NCBI GenBank assembly: GCA_000310025.1
Contig: FN649758.1
Location: forward strand, 2,942,510 to 3,006,509
Length of the DNA: 64,000 nt
Direction: 5' to 3'
Source: Ectocarpus siliculosus
Taxonomy: Eukaryota > Sar > Phaeophyceae > Ectocarpales > Ectocarpaceae
Positions within the stretch are counted from its first letter, which is position 1; the number at the start of each line of letters is the position of its first letter. A program made the position numbers and the translations under genes. A model generated the notes under the pieces. It ran no database searches and was not told where the DNA came from. It was given only the letters and a program-made list of their open reading frames with translations. Below, one piece after another: positions 10,701-24,200 of this stretch.

Positions 10701-13700
10701 CACGTTTCTCATGCTGCCACGCGACATCGGTGCGGTGCACCTCGCCACTACTCCACCGTATCCAGTGGTGCTGCACCCTGAACCCCCCCGAAACCGTGGT
10801 GTACGGGTGTATTTTTCTCTGTTTCTCTTTCACCTCGGGCAAGACCGAAGTCGGAGATCTTGGGCACGCATTCCCCGTCCCCGTCGTCGACCAGCAGAAT
10901 GTTCGGCGGCGTGAGGTCCCCGTGGCCGATGCCCGCCTCGTGCATGTGTCGCACGCCGGAGGCGACCTGCTGCAGGCAGCTGTCCGAGGTAGGTGAAAGG
11001 GGGGGAGGCGTGTGTGTGTCACATCAATCAGTCAGAGCGGAGAGGACGTGACATGAATCATCTCGTGCAAAGCGATGATTTGTGGTGAGAATCGATGTCA
11101 CTACACGTAGGTGGAAGTATCTGAGAGAGTTGATGAACAAGCGGAGAATGTTGTTGAATTTTTGTGTTCAGCAAATCCACACCACGCCATGGATGCGAGG
11201 CAGGCAACGGTCGCCTGTCCGAGCAATGAACCATGTCTGCCACGCTGCAGTACGCCCCACAACACATCCTCCCTACCTTGTCTCATCGAAGTTGGAACGC
11301 CATTTTTCCCTCTCTTGGAAGGACCTTCGATCGATCGATTCGGTTTGGTTCTACACGTACGTACATCAATATACCGCACAACTACGTATCGAGCATGCGA
11401 GGAGCTCTAAGCTCGTACACTATTTTGGTCGAAAGTATCCCCGCGGATGTATCCACAGACCCAACATTTTGAGAGTATATATCTCTCCATTCTACAGTTA
11501 CCCGTCTGGTGCACGGTTTGCGGGAATGATTCCCAGTCCCTTCCTCTTGCTTCTCTGGTACATAGACATGCGGCTGTCACCTATTTCTTATTCGGCGTGG
11601 TTCAGGTGGGGCACAGTTCACATCAGCACTTCCAACAACACCAGATCCCCAATGCAGCGACGCAGCGGCATTGGAACATACCCACACACCTGAGCTTCTG
11701 CGTCATGCTCCAGTCACCGTCATTCAGCACTTGGCCGAAGTCGCCGTGTGCCCTCGGCAGAAGGATGGGCATGCCCACAGCCGCTTCGCGGTCGTCGATC
11801 GCAATGGCCCCGATGACGTTTGGGTGGGGGCTCTTGGCGAGGCTAGGGGGACAGCACAACAGCGGGCCGCACACACGCGCGAGGGCGAGGAATGCGAGGT
11901 GCTTTCACAGCAGTAAAGATATTTCACGATTTTCCGACCTTGGAGGAACCTACGATCGATCGATCGATCGATTCGTTTTTGTTCTAAACGTGCTTCCACG
12001 TACTCCGTCTAGCACTGTAGAAGAGGATCGGTATACATGCGAGGAATGCGAGGTTCGTGGTTTTGTCGAAACCACCTCCGCTGGATGTCCCGGCCGGCCC
12101 GGCGATTTCCCTTCTGGAGCTAACCGTATTGATGAAGGTTCGCAGCCAGACAAGATTCCCAGCCCCCTGCGCGTGCACCTATGGTAGGAATGCGGCCATT
12201 GCATATTTCCTATTTCGCGTGGGTCGGGTGGAGGGGGCAGGTGGGGGGGTATTTCACATTGACACGCCTCCGACCAAGCAAGATCCCCAGCGTACGCGGG
12301 CATTGGCACATACACACGCACGCATACGTCAGCTTCTGTGGCATACTGCAGTCACCGTAATTGAGCACTTGCTCGGAGTTGCCGTTCGCACTGGGTAAAA
12401 GGATCGGCATGCTCACAGCCGCTGCCCGGTCGTCGATCGCGATGGTCCCGACGATGTTCGGGTGAGGATTGTTCGCAAGGCTGGGGCGGAGGGGTGCATT
12501 TACATGAGTAACCCCCCCCCCCTCCCCAGCCTGGCCAACAGCCCCCACCCGAACATNNNNNNNNNNNNNNNNNNNNNNNNNNNNNNNNNNNNNNNNNNNN
12601 NNNNNNNNNNNNNNNNNNNNNNNNNNNNNNNNNNNNNNNNNNNNNNNNNNNNNNNNTGCCCCCTCCACCCGACCCACGCGAAATAGGAAATATGCAATGG
12701 CCGCATTCCTACCATAGGTGCACGCGCAGGGGGCTGGGAATCTTGTCTGGCTGCGAACCTTCATCAATACGGTTAGCTCCAGAAGGGAAATCGCCGGGCC
12801 GGCCGGGACATCCAGCGGAGGTGGTTTCGACAAAACCACGAACCTCGCATTCCTCGCATGTATACCGATCCTCTTCTACAGTGCTAGACGGAGTACGTGG
12901 AAGCACGTTTAGAACAAAAACGAATCGATCGATCGATCGATCGTAGGTTCCTCCAAGGTCGGAAAATCGTGAAATATCTTTACTGCTGTGAAAGCACCTC
13001 GCATTCCTCGCCCTCGCGCGTGTGTGCGGCCTGAGTAACCCCCCCCCCCTCCCCAGCCTGGCCAACAGCCCCCACCCAAACGTCATCGGGGCCATTGCGA
13101 TCGACGACCGCGAAGCGGCTGTGGGCATGCCTATCCATCTGCCGAGGGCACACGGCGACTTCGGCCAAGTGCTCAATGACGGTGACTGGAGCATGACGCA
13201 GAAGCTGGCGCATGTGTGCCTATGTGTGTTCCAATGCCCCTGCGTCGCTGCATTGGGGATCTTGTATAGTTGGAAGGCGTCGATGTGAGCTGCTCGCGCT
13301 CCACCCGAACCACGCTGAATAAGAAATAGGTGACAGCCGCGTGTTTTCCAGAGGTACACGAGGAGGGAACTGGGAATCATGTACGCGAACCTTTAGTGGG
13401 GCGGGCGGGGGAGGGGCAACAGTACTTACCAACACGTAACACAAACGCTAAAATCGAGACCGTCATTTGCAGCAGGTCGTTGTGTGACCTACAGTATGCG
13501 CCATCCACCGAAGAAATGGCCAGTTTAGAAAGAAAGCCCACCACAGTTGAAAGTGCCAGGTGCTACAACCTGACCACAAGTACATGTACCCAGCCAGATT
13601 GCTGCACCGTATCAAACCTGAAGTATAAAGTCAATGGTGGGTTACCCCATAGAGAAGATACGAATGGAGCCTCGGGCAAGAATAGGGTTTCTCAAGTGCG

Positions 13701-16248
13701 GGCACGTTCTCTATCCTGACTTGATACTGCCGGTGATGATCTCACCGGGCCATGACGATCATCTCGACACGAGCGCAGTACCTCGCATTGTTGTCCGCAC
13801 CCTGGAAAGAAGGCCGGGGTTCATAAACACAGGAGCACAAATTATCAACATGGGTCCTGCGGCTTGGAAGTGTAAGATTTGATGCAGCAACGGTACATCT
13901 ATTGATCCGTCCTGGTCGTACACGGCAATAATCGCTTGTTTCCCTCTTCCCCGGAATTCAATCAACACGGCCGCTGCAGTATGGGAACAAAAGTAAGTAT
14001 TGTTGTGGCTTGAAGAATATCTGCTGCGACCACCGCAACTGAAAACTACCCAAACGTGCTCCCAAAGAAGTGGTATATCAAGAGCCAGCTTCCCCCGAAT
14101 GGTACCAACCTTCCCGCACGCGCCGCGGGGCCTCTCACCTCCTTAAGCTTCTTCACCGCGAACTCTCCCGGCAGAAAGCTGTGGGTGGCACCCTCGACGA
14201 TGCCGAACGAACCCTCCCCAATCACACCGCTCTCATGAAGTGACGAGCTCGCCCCGATGCCGCCCCCGCTGCCGCCGAGAGCGACGCGGGCTGCCTGCAC
14301 CAGCGCGCAGCCTTCTCCCACCGTCGCCGCCTGGCGTTGGCGCACGTTGCCGATGAAGGCGGCCCTGATCTCGCCGCGCTCGGACCCCTTGACGATTGAG
14401 CGGATATCCCCGGACAAGACGTCTATCCTTGCCCGCTTCGTCTTGTCGCAGTCGTCGCTTCCTTCCTCCACCGACGCAGCCGCGGTCGCCTTCTCCGTTC
14501 TCTTGCCGGCTTCAACGGGGACAACGAGCTTGGTCTGGTTGAGGGAGGTAGCGACCCCAGATCCTCGGACTGGCTGGATTTTTCTCTGCTTGATAGGCGA
14601 GGCACGGTTCTGGTGAAGGGGTACGGCGTGTTGGCGGTGGACAAGTCATGCTTTCGGGTGTTAGGGCCGTGGGGCGTGGGTCAATGGAAAAAAATCGCAT
14701 CGGGCGTTCGTCACGGGCGGGCCGTTGGGCTTTTGGCCAAGCACAATCGCTGTGTATGGCAGGGATTTTGGTACGCTTACCAATCGCGTGTAACATCCGG
14801 TAGGTGGTATTTAGCAGGCGCCACTCGCGTACATCTAGCATCCTACACTCGCAGCCCAACCAAAGGCCCGGTTTCTACTTTCCACGGTAGTGATACTCGT
14901 TTCGCAGAGAACATCTACCTCCGTGAAAGGCTCTCAACCACGCTGCTCACGTCACTCGCTGGCAGGACGGAACGGCTTACCTCGTCACGCTTCTGCGAGA
15001 GATCCACGCCATCGTCGTCGCGGCCGTAGCTCGTTCCGAAGAAGGAGACGGTGTTCGAGCTCCAGACCTCGGAGATGGCGGCAGCAGGAGACGGCACGGG
15101 AGATGCCGGGGTGAGCGGGGGCGTGTCTGAAACGTCCAGGGTGTCTGCGTGCCCTGATCCCTGCTTGGGAGCTTTGACACCCTGATGCATTGGCAGAGAG
15201 AGGAAGGTAAGGGAGGAGGGCAGAGAACGGCCAACGAGGGAGGGAGCGAAGAGTTAGGAAAACGAAAACCATGGCGTCCACGAGCTACAACACGGGCAGA
15301 ACCTAGAGGCTAGTCGGGGTGATATAAGGTTTGGAAAACAAGAGCCTCAGGCGTTCCCGTATCGTAGGAGTTTTTTTCAAGAAACTCACCTTCGCCGCGG
15401 CGGCAGAGCTGAAATCTCCACCCACCCTCGAGACGGCCGGCCGAGCAGCAGCGGACCAAGAAGAAGCATACATCGCTGCCGCGCGCACGGCTGTACCTGG
15501 CCGTTGGGGAGACGGGGAGCGGGAGAGTGCTCGCGGCGACCGGCGCGGGGACGGCGGGCGCCCGCCGCGCACCCGGGGAGAGGTGGACCTTCCGCGGGAA
15601 GGGGCGGCCGTCGGCTTTGCCTCCGGAGACGGCAGCAGCAGCAGCGGCGGGGTCACATCGGTGGTGGTGATGTCCTTCGCCTTGCACACGGCGGCGACAG
15701 GCCTAGTGGGCGTCGAGGAGGTCAGGCTCAACGCCGTCGCCGGCACCGCCGCCGCCAGCGTCTCCGTCGCCTCGGCAATCATGATGGCCGGCCTTGCGCC
15801 ACCGAGAGGACCACCGTTGAGCTTGGCGACCGTCGTGATAGCGGAGGGGAGGAGGTGCGACTTGACGACGCCTGCGGCGGCGCTAGCGACGGCACCGACA
15901 ACCGACGTTGTGTGGATAGTCAGCTCCCTGGCACCGCTGCTGGCGCCGCTTCGGGTGTTGCTGCAGGAGGTCCCGGCGAACGCCGCTTGGTCTTTCCCCG
16001 TGATGATGCGCTTCAGCATCCTCCGCCTCGCAGCAAGCTGCTGCGGGGGGTGCCGGATCGTTGCCCAATTGTAGAGCGGTACCGCCCGCCCCAACGAATC
16101 GATGCAGACGATCTGCCTGCCTGTCTGAAGTTGGAGCAGGACGAGCGTGCCTCCGGCGTTGTCATTGTTGTTGTTGTTGCTGCTGCTGGTGGTGGTTCGG
16201 ATCACGGCGAGCGAGCGTGGCTGCGCGGGTGATGCTCGCAGCACGAGG

Positions 16249-16280
<32 letters not shown>

Positions 16281-16403
16281 GCTGTTGCTGTTTCTTTGGA
16301 TCACGGCGAGCGAGCGTGGCTGCGCGGGCGATGCTCGTAGCACGAGGGCCTGGTTGTCCCCAGCGTCGTCTATAGCTTCGTCGTCTTGTTCCTCTCTGCT
16401 CAA
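7790..16403 (-). CDS. Protein kinase (non-RD type), 828 residues, 10 exons
   Basis: Exons from the 5' end: 16403-15390, 15181-14981, 14534-14139, 13801-13746, 11842-11690, 10979-10834, 10499-10327, 9834-9763, 8899-8798, 7963-7790 (stop TAA). All phases agree. Residues 1-~500 are low-complexity: an Asn run between two copies of LVLRASPAQPRSLAVI, then Ser/Pro/Arg-rich sequence. The kinase domain starts at about 507: glycine loop GEGSFG (511-516), AVK lysine at about 533, alpha-C with a Glu (ARVEMIVMAR), HPNVIG, catalytic loop GHGDLTPPNILL (Asp and Asn kept; the Arg of HRD is Gly), DFG, then GTLGSMPLEV in place of the APE motif. The C-terminus is acidic (EDQEETDNNDEEEGDGSESE). Substrate and pathway cannot be inferred. 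The fifth exon has an intact alternative copy at 12480-12328 of equal length and phase. Confidence 0.8.
11525..13380. repeat. Inverted duplication carrying four copies of one kinase exon
   Basis: The left arm (about 11525-12240) and right arm (12657-about 13380) are reverse complements. The inner ~360 bp (11880-12240 versus 12657-13020) appear identical, while the outer parts diverge at about every tenth base or less. Kinase exon copies: A, 11842-11690 (-), donor GTGTGT; B, 12480-12328 (-), more diverged, donor GTATGC; C, 13057-13209 (+), GC where the donor GT should be; D, 12530-12556 (+), cut by the gap. A, B and C are all 153 bp and open. The symmetry centre lies near 12490-12525. A true palindromic duplication and a scaffolding artefact around the gap are both possible. 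Confidence 0.8.
12557..12656. other. Assembly gap (100 N)
   Basis: Exactly 100 N, a default scaffold gap of unknown true size, inside the inverted duplication of the kinase gene. Confidence 1.
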
Positions 16404-19400
16404 AATGGGGCAAGAATAACAACTTGATCAAGCCAAACGTACCGGCATGATCATGGTGGTGGCAGTCTACGTGCAACAGTGCTCGGTCAGGACAAGGGAC
16501 TGGGGCTTTTCAGACGGCCTCTAGCACCAATGGGGTTAAGCAGAAGCGGGCATTGTCGAGAGTGCTGGGGATCATGTACTCGGCACTGCTCCGTTGAACA
16601 ATCTCGTTCGTGAACAACCTTGCCAATGCGTATAGTCCAGTACTGTAGTTACAGATTCTTGGTACGTGTACTGGAGCCATAACAACAAATTCGAGATCGA
16701 GGATGTGTGCCACTCTTCAACAATTTGTTGTGCCCCACCGTCCAGTCAAGTACAAATAATTCGAGGATGCGTGTCATTTTTCAACAACTTGCTGTGCGTG
16801 CTCTCCCACAGATTCTAAAACCTTTCCACCCAACAATAACGGCCAGTGGATACAGATGCCCGAGTATTGATCAAAGGCAAAATCCATGCACATTTTTTCT
16901 CACATGTCGTTTGGTGTCGGGAGGCAGCACTTGCACGCGTCCAACACTGCGGCTACGACGGGGCAGGAAACCACGCCGCCAATAGCTAACAGCACCAACG
17001 CTGCGCTGATTACCACCATGATGTTGAAACTGAACAGGACGTGTTCAGCACGAAGCAATGGGATAGCGAGGATGGCATCCTGCGTTAAGCGATAAAATCT
17101 GTCGAGCACAGACTTTCAACCACATCTACTGTACCGTAGGCTAGAAGACACGAAAAATGTAGAACAGATTTATATGCATATCAGCAAAACCTGCCCACAA
17201 ACACTTCCCCCCGCGAACGCGACTGCCTGTCAAGTTCCCCGTTCCGGATATCCACCAAAATGATCAGATCACATTAGTCAACAGCAGCGATCGCGGTGCT
17301 CGGATGAACTCGAGTATCCAAGGGACAGGCTCAAGACTATAGTGTACATATTATAGCTACGTGTATGCCAGCCGCAAGAGATGAACCGAGAAACGAAGCG
17401 AAAATAGCACTTCCTTTTCGACCGGGTGTCAACCCGGGCCCTAAAGCAACAACTGACACCGCCGTGCCCGCGTAATTCGGAGGGATCAGGGAGACCCCCC
17501 CAGGCCATGCGAGTGTGTGTAGGATACGAGAGAGCGGGTTTCGTTGTCTTGAATGCCCAACCAAGTGGTAAAGCAGCGGGTTCCATCTGTAGTCTAGATT
17601 TGCCGACAATCATCAGCTACCGCTCTCGCCCGATTCGTTTGCTACGCACGCCTGATGCAGCGCTACAAGACGACGCGTAGACAAAGCAGAACATGGCCTG
17701 CACAGATGTGCTGCTACCTCGACGCCTCAAACCCTCTGAGATCTGCACCTTGATCGCGTCCAATCATCGGGATCGGATCCCGCCTGCCAACAACAATCCT
17801 GCCGCTCTCACATGTACACGTGCATGGCAAGCATGGGCACCTCTTCACATTCCTGGTACACTTGCCTTACGCCCCAGGGGGTTGATTTCCCACGCGAAAA
17901 CAGCCTCGTCACCAGTGGAGGCCAGAGATTTCGGGCTTACCAGGTGATGGTGTTGTTTTGTGAGCTGAATCGTTCGGTTTGGTTTGTGAAAAGAGAGAGC
18001 CAAGAGCCACTGGCGGGAGGGAGTGTGAACGAAAAAAAAAAAAACTGGATGCGGCATCTCCGGAGACGCGGCGCTACCGATTCGGCCAATTTCAAACCAG
18101 CCAATAAAATCACCGCTGCTTGCGAGTTTCTTGCATCGTATGCCTCAACGCTCAACGCCTCCACCCTCCACCACACTCCAGGCCGCCGGCATACGCACTG
18201 CCAACCCTAGCTCACGACTATCCTTTCTCCGGCGGGTGTGCGAGCTTTAAGCCAGAGTGCACAGCCGACACCAGAAAAACCCGGTCGTTGGTGTTGGCAA
18301 CCGCTTGATGTCCTCGCATTTTGGCAGGAGTTCATGAGCATTCTACATACTTCAGCATCGTCGAATGCTGCTGTAGTTGCAAGCTCCAGCTCGTAATTTG
18401 CAAGCTTCAGCTTGTAACTTTGCGAGCAGTGCTTCTTTGGTACGTTCTTGTTTGTCTTCTGCCAAACAACGTGTGTCCATGCAGGGATTTTCGCCCGGGC
18501 GCAACTTGCTGTTGTTGTGGCTGAGCCTCCAGTAACAAAGCGACCGGCGCAATATTGTTCGATCTTCGATCCAAGCTGGATGGATATATTCGCTCTCCTT
18601 GCCACCGACAGGCGAGTGAAGTATTATGACGTGCCCCTTCCGATTATCGCATTTGAAAACAAATGGAGCCCAAACTTGGAACGTTTCAATTTGAGGTGCG
18701 TGGTGGGTGAAAGCATGAGCAAGATGCCGCTGGCTATTTGCGGGTTCTGCAGCGAGCATGAGACCATGGACAAGCTCAAGGCCTGACACATATCTCTGCA
18801 AGTTCGAAGGAGCAGCGAAACCGCTACTGTAGACTGGCACAAAAGACACATGTTAATGCTGCGAATTGGTGTTGGGAGTGAAAAAATGTAGAAAGTGAAG
18901 TGAACACACTTGGCAGTGAGAAGCGAACGTAAATTTGTCCACGGCGAATATTTTCAGCTGCGTTGCTGCCGGTGAGACGCAGAAACAGCGGGCGGTAACA
19001 CCGTCGGATCTGTAATAGGCACTCACGGCGGATAGATCGCTGGGAGAGTGATGTTACGATACGAGGGTTCACATCTTACACTTTCGGGTAGATAATATTA
19101 ACTCAACAATTGGTTGCACCGTTTCGATGTAGGACCACCGAGAAAACGTCGGTCGAGTCACCTTTACTGTCCACCAAAAGCGGGGCCCCGTTCATCACCC
19201 TGGGGGGTTGAGTCATCACCCACCGGGCAACGATCTTTGACCAATCAACAACACATTTTTCAATTTTTCAAACAAACAGCAGAAGAAGAATGCGCTGACG
19301 TCCACAGCCCAAACGGACAAGGCACGCCACGAGATTCCGAACGCGCTCCGCCATACTGTAGAAAATTGAACTTGAACAATTTACAACAAAACAACATCGA

Positions 19401-21273
19401 GCCCTGTTTTTAACTTATAACTCAACAGAGCAGCACGCTTGACAAAAAAAAAAATGATCACAGCGACAACAATTTCTCCAAAACTTCTCTATCGGGACGT
19501 TGCTTTTCCCCCATAATGCTCGGACAAGGGATGCGTCCGGTCGACTCAGACACACCCCTCGGCACAACGGACCGATACCGCTCGCGAACGTCAACGAAAG
19601 CAACAGCGGAAATCTTTCCCGAGAATAACAACCAAAGATCAAGATTTGAGATTTCACCGCGACGCAAGGGTTCTCGCCAACCTCTACACGGAAACCCTCC
19701 GCCGCATTGCGGCAAAAAAAAAAAACATAAGGGGTCCCGGCTGCTGATAATGCGCACGCCCGGTTTCACAATTCGACGCCCACCATCTTCGACCGCCGAA
19801 CGTCAAAGAAAAAACGTCCATCCGGTCTCCGGAACCTCTTCTTCAGGGTCAACCATCTTCTATCCCAACATGCGCCTCCTGCATCCACGCTCCCCGCCTT
19901 CAATGCTACCCCGTCCCCCCCACCCGATGTCTTCGCTCACAGAACGGCATCGACAACCACACCCGCGAACAAAACAAAGCACAACAGTCTTGTGGCCCCT
20001 CGGCGCACCCAACCCTCCGGTAAAGCATGCCTACCATCAATTCCGAAAACAAACCGAGAAGAAACTGTCCGCATCACCCTCTTCCGCCTCCCATAAAAAA
20101 ATCCAGGGCAATGGAAGGAATTCACACGTCACCCGAGAGAGGATCGTCGACGGTTCGGCGAGCATCTCTACAACTCCGCAGCAAGCCATTGTCGTCGACG
20201 GTTCAGCGAGCATCTCTACAACTCCGCAGCAAGTCCTTGTCGACCCGCTCCCCCCCCCATGCCCTTGAAAAGCCCCGCGGCACCCCCCTCGGCGTCCAAG
20301 CTCTGCGTTCAAATTCGCGACGAGGGCAGCACAGCAGTGGGTGCATAGGTTCCACACGAGGGGGCGGATGAGTTAGCAGTTGGAGATGGCCACACCCTAC
20401 GGTGCGATAAATGGACATATGTATATTTATATTTCACACGCACAAGAGTTCGACGAAATTCCACTGCTGTAGTAGCTTGGCATGACTATCAAGTCGGAGC
20501 TGGGTGCTGCCGAATCTATTGTTGAACAAACAGGTTGTCCACGTGTATCATGGATAGTTGCAAGAGGGTGGTCTCCACGAAAAGGAGCATGTCTAAACTG
20601 AGATGTGGGCAGCATTACACTTCCCATCGTGGGCGGTGGCATCTTGCGGCAGCAGCATTAGCAGTAGCAGCCGACCGTTTCACTCCTATCTCGGCGGAAG
20701 AAAACTCGCTAACTCGCGTGCCCGATACGGTGCATTCAGGTAGGGGCCCGACCCGTCCCATAATAATATTTTCCATTCATGCGGGTCAAAACGGAACTGT
20801 TCTGTGTTCTCGGCCGCCACGTGGAATGAATCCCGCACCCGCCCACCGCAAGCATGATTGCCAGAAAAAAAATAAACGCTGCCGACGGAGGTGCCCACCT
20901 CGACCGCCATCTACTGCGCGTCGTTCAACCGAGCTTGTCTGAAAGCACGCCAGCCAACATCAACACACTTCTGTACACGTGTCGTCACGGGGGCAGAAAC
21001 CCACAGGGGGGTAAATTACTATGCACACAGAGACTCGATACGCTTTCTGCCCTTCCCTCCCTCCTTACCGCTGTATCTCTTGTCCTTCTAATGAGAATTT
21101 TAAACGTGGCTGATGTTTCCGAATTTTGGAAGCGAGCAGGCCCCAGAAATTTGGAATTCTTGAAACTTTTCCAAATGTGCCTTCGAACTCGCTTCGCAAA
21201 TCTCCCTCCTTAATTTGGAAAACATTCCAAAACTTTGGAAAAGCACTCTGCTTCAAACCCAAACGTCCCTTAC
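16404..21273. other. Intergenic, no supported gene
   Basis: This lies upstream of the kinase start (16403) and downstream of the last resolved exon of the minus-strand gene ending at 21274, whose 3' end must fall somewhere here. An open frame at 18448-18786 (+, 112 codons) has natural-looking composition but no splice or homology support. A 250-codon frame at 19516-20268 is low-complexity Pro/Ser/Arg. A ~48-bp tandem repeat (two copies, about 20146-20241) includes GGCGAGCATCTCTACAACTC. A 21-bp imperfect duplication sits at about 18372-18416. Confidence 0.45.
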
Positions 21274-24200
21274 CTCAGCCAAGGCCGGGTCCTTCATAAT
21301 TTCGGCAATTATCTGCTCCATCATCTCGGGGTCCTCTTGCCCCATTGCGGCGAGCATCTCCATCAGCTGTCACATGCCACCAACCAGGGGAAACGGCGTG
21401 GGGGGAAAAGAGGGTGGATACACAAACAGAAGTACAAGCTAGGCCAAGAAAAGAAAAAAAAAAGCAACAACCACTCGCGGGGCAACAGTCTTTGATGAAA
21501 GCAGACCGGAGAGCACTTTGGCAATCCCACACCGCCGCACGTTTCTGATACGCACGGGTGAATGACGTTTTTTTCGCAACGCAACGTAGTTGTTCTTCCT
21601 GGAGGGGGGGCGACGTAGATCGCGACATACCCTCCCCCGCCGGTCTATGTGATTTCGGCTCCGAGCGCGAACACCGTGTTCATGTAGTCACGGAATGACT
21701 GTACAAGAAGGAGAGGGAAGTGAACATGACTGAGCTGCTAAAAATAGAAGCAAAGTACAGGGAGATGTTTGAGACATGGGATAGCCAGGAGAAGACGTGA
21801 GCTGTACTGGAGAATAGGAAGTGGGCTGAAAAGGCGGCAAGTGACATCGTTAGGATAGATAGACTAGGGAAGACATTTTTGAGCCACCTTTGGCAAAGTA
21901 GGAAGAACGATTGGCCATCGGTGATCAGTCCTGTGGGAACAATGCTCCGTCTTCTCGAGGACGCATGGTCAATGGTCTGGCCGCTAAGGCATGCAAAACA
22001 AATGAGTACGCCCCCCCGGTCTCCTGACGTCCAGACAATGCCCCCGCAGCCAAGACCGTCGTACCCAAACCAGCATACCAGCCTACAACGACCCATACTC
22101 AATCCTATACACTTGCGGCCCCCCACACCAACAACAACAAAACAAGCCTTCTCATATGAACCCAAACCGCATCGTCCCCGCAACATGTAAAACCCTACTA
22201 CACAAGGGAAGGACTTCATCACCCCAAACAATGCGACGTGCCATAAACCTCAAACCCCACGCTCGAGTGCTGAACAAAAAAAAGTTCACCTTGGGCAGAG
22301 GATTGAGGCCAACACGGGGGCCACCAGACAGCAATGTTGGCGGAGGGTGTGCGACGATTCGACGAATACATGGTCATACTATTGCGAGGCTTGCAAAGGG
22401 CCTGCGGGATTCATCTTCGCCAAAACCGTCCCGAAAAAGTTCGAACAAGCGCACACGGCAAGACAAGACACGACAAGAACATACCTCGTCGTCATCGTAG
22501 TCCATATCGTTGCCCACCTCCATCCCGGTCATGAAACCCTCCGCGGCTGCTTTGGCCTGTGTACCGTACCGTACCGTACCGTACCGTACCATATCGTAAT
22601 TTCGTGGGTACGGGAGAGAAGGACGGTAGGGGGGGAGAGGAGAGGAGAGGAGAGGAGAGGAGAGGAGAGGAGAGGAGAGGAGAGGAGAGGAGAGGAGAGG
22701 AGAGGAGAGGAGATGAGAGGAGAGGAGAGGAGAGGAGAGGAGAGGAGAGGAGAGGAGAGGAGAGGAGAGGAGAGGAGAGGAGAGGAGATGAAAGGAGAGG
22801 AGAGTAGAGGAGCGTGGTTTTGTNNNNNNNNNNNNNNNNNNNNNNNNNNNNNNNNNNNNNNNNNNNNNNNNNNNNNNNNNNNNNNNNNNNNNNNNNNNNN
22901 NNNNNNNNNNNNNNNNNNNNNNNAGTAGTGGAGAGGAGTGGAAAGGAGTGGAGTGGAGTGGAGAGGAGAGGAGAGGAGCGTGGTTTTGTTGAAGGCAAAA
23001 AAAAAAAAAACGAAACAGAGAGAGTCATAAATGCGTGAGATGGCAAGCTCGAGGGAGCGCGGCCGTTCACCGCGACACGGTCACCAGCAAGACAAGACAC
23101 AACAGACGAACGCGCGCCCGCGGGGAGCCAGGACAATATTTTTTCGCAAGCGTGTTGCAAGAAAGAACTACGGCAAAAAAAACGAGTCGAGTCAGTCGAG
23201 TCGAGACGGGGGACACACAGACAGGCGCCGGGTATAACCATCTCAAGCTAACTTTAACAACCAGCACCGCCACGACACACGCGGACGGACGCGGATCAAA
23301 CAAACAATGGGACAGTTGCTCGGCGGCCTTCTTTCTCACCTGCTCTATCACGGCGGCCTTCTTTCTCACCTGCTCTATCACGGTGGCCTTCTTTCTCACC
23401 TGCTCTATCACGGCGGCCTTCTTTCTCACCTGCTCTATCACGGCGGGGTCGGAGGCCATCGCCTTGATCTGCTGAGCCATGATTTCCGGGTGCTCCACGA
23501 CCTCCATGATCTGCCCGGCGAACGAAAACAAGCGGCATCGCCCAAGCAAATTCCTTCCATCAATAAAAAGTACCGTACGTTAGCACGCAATCCCACCAAC
23601 TACAAGACAAAGATGCTCCGACTGCATTTTCTTCGCAGAACATGACTCAGGAGCCACTATGCCGGCACAACGTTGTGCCCTCGGCTCAGCCGGAAAGGTT
23701 CTAGGAAATCACACCACCACACCATACCGTGCCAAACGAACCGGGTTGTGAAATCCGCCCAGGAATAAGAGACAGTTTCCGTAGGGAGGCAATTTACCGG
23801 ACAAAGGTCAGAGCGATCGTCAACGTGGGGGACAAAAGCACCACCACCACTCACAACAACACCACCAAACAAACGGGGTACACGAGATCGTACCAAACCG
23901 CAACGCAGCGACAACCCCCCCCTGCCCCCCCCCCCCCCGGCGTTTGCCATCCGGGTTGGGTTCTCGTCGCTTGGCAGCGACGTTGTAAAACAAGTCAACC
24001 ACTTCCTGAACTCGGCAACCAGGTTACCGCTTTCGTTTTTGCGGTAACCATGAATGGTGGTCGAGTAGATTATGTTGTGCGGGGTCGCGAACCCTCACTC
24101 CGCGCAAAGGGGATAATCGCACCACGTTTTGTTAAATTGGTCAAGCATCCTCGAGGCAGTTACACATTGCTTATAACTGTCTCTGGAAGTGAAAGCACCA

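Noticed and set aside
15331-16232. Two ~245-codon open frames on the plus strand
   Set aside because: They are antisense shadows of kinase exon 1, which has the better start, donor and phase continuity.
18448-18786. 112-codon plus-strand frame considered as a gene
   Set aside because: No recognisable domain, splice support or promoter; the minus strand is equally open over the same bases.
19516-20268. 250-codon plus-strand frame
   Set aside because: Low-complexity Pro/Ser/Arg composition, no motif and no splice signals; the 48-bp repeat at its end also reads open on the other strand.
22347-23241. Long Glu/Arg and Ser/Leu/Pro frames across the gap
   Set aside because: They arise from the AGAGG pentamer satellite and run through 100 N.
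23325-23446. CRISPR-like array of 30-bp repeats
   Set aside because: The units are contiguous with no spacers and extend a coding exon in frame; this is a eukaryotic minisatellite.
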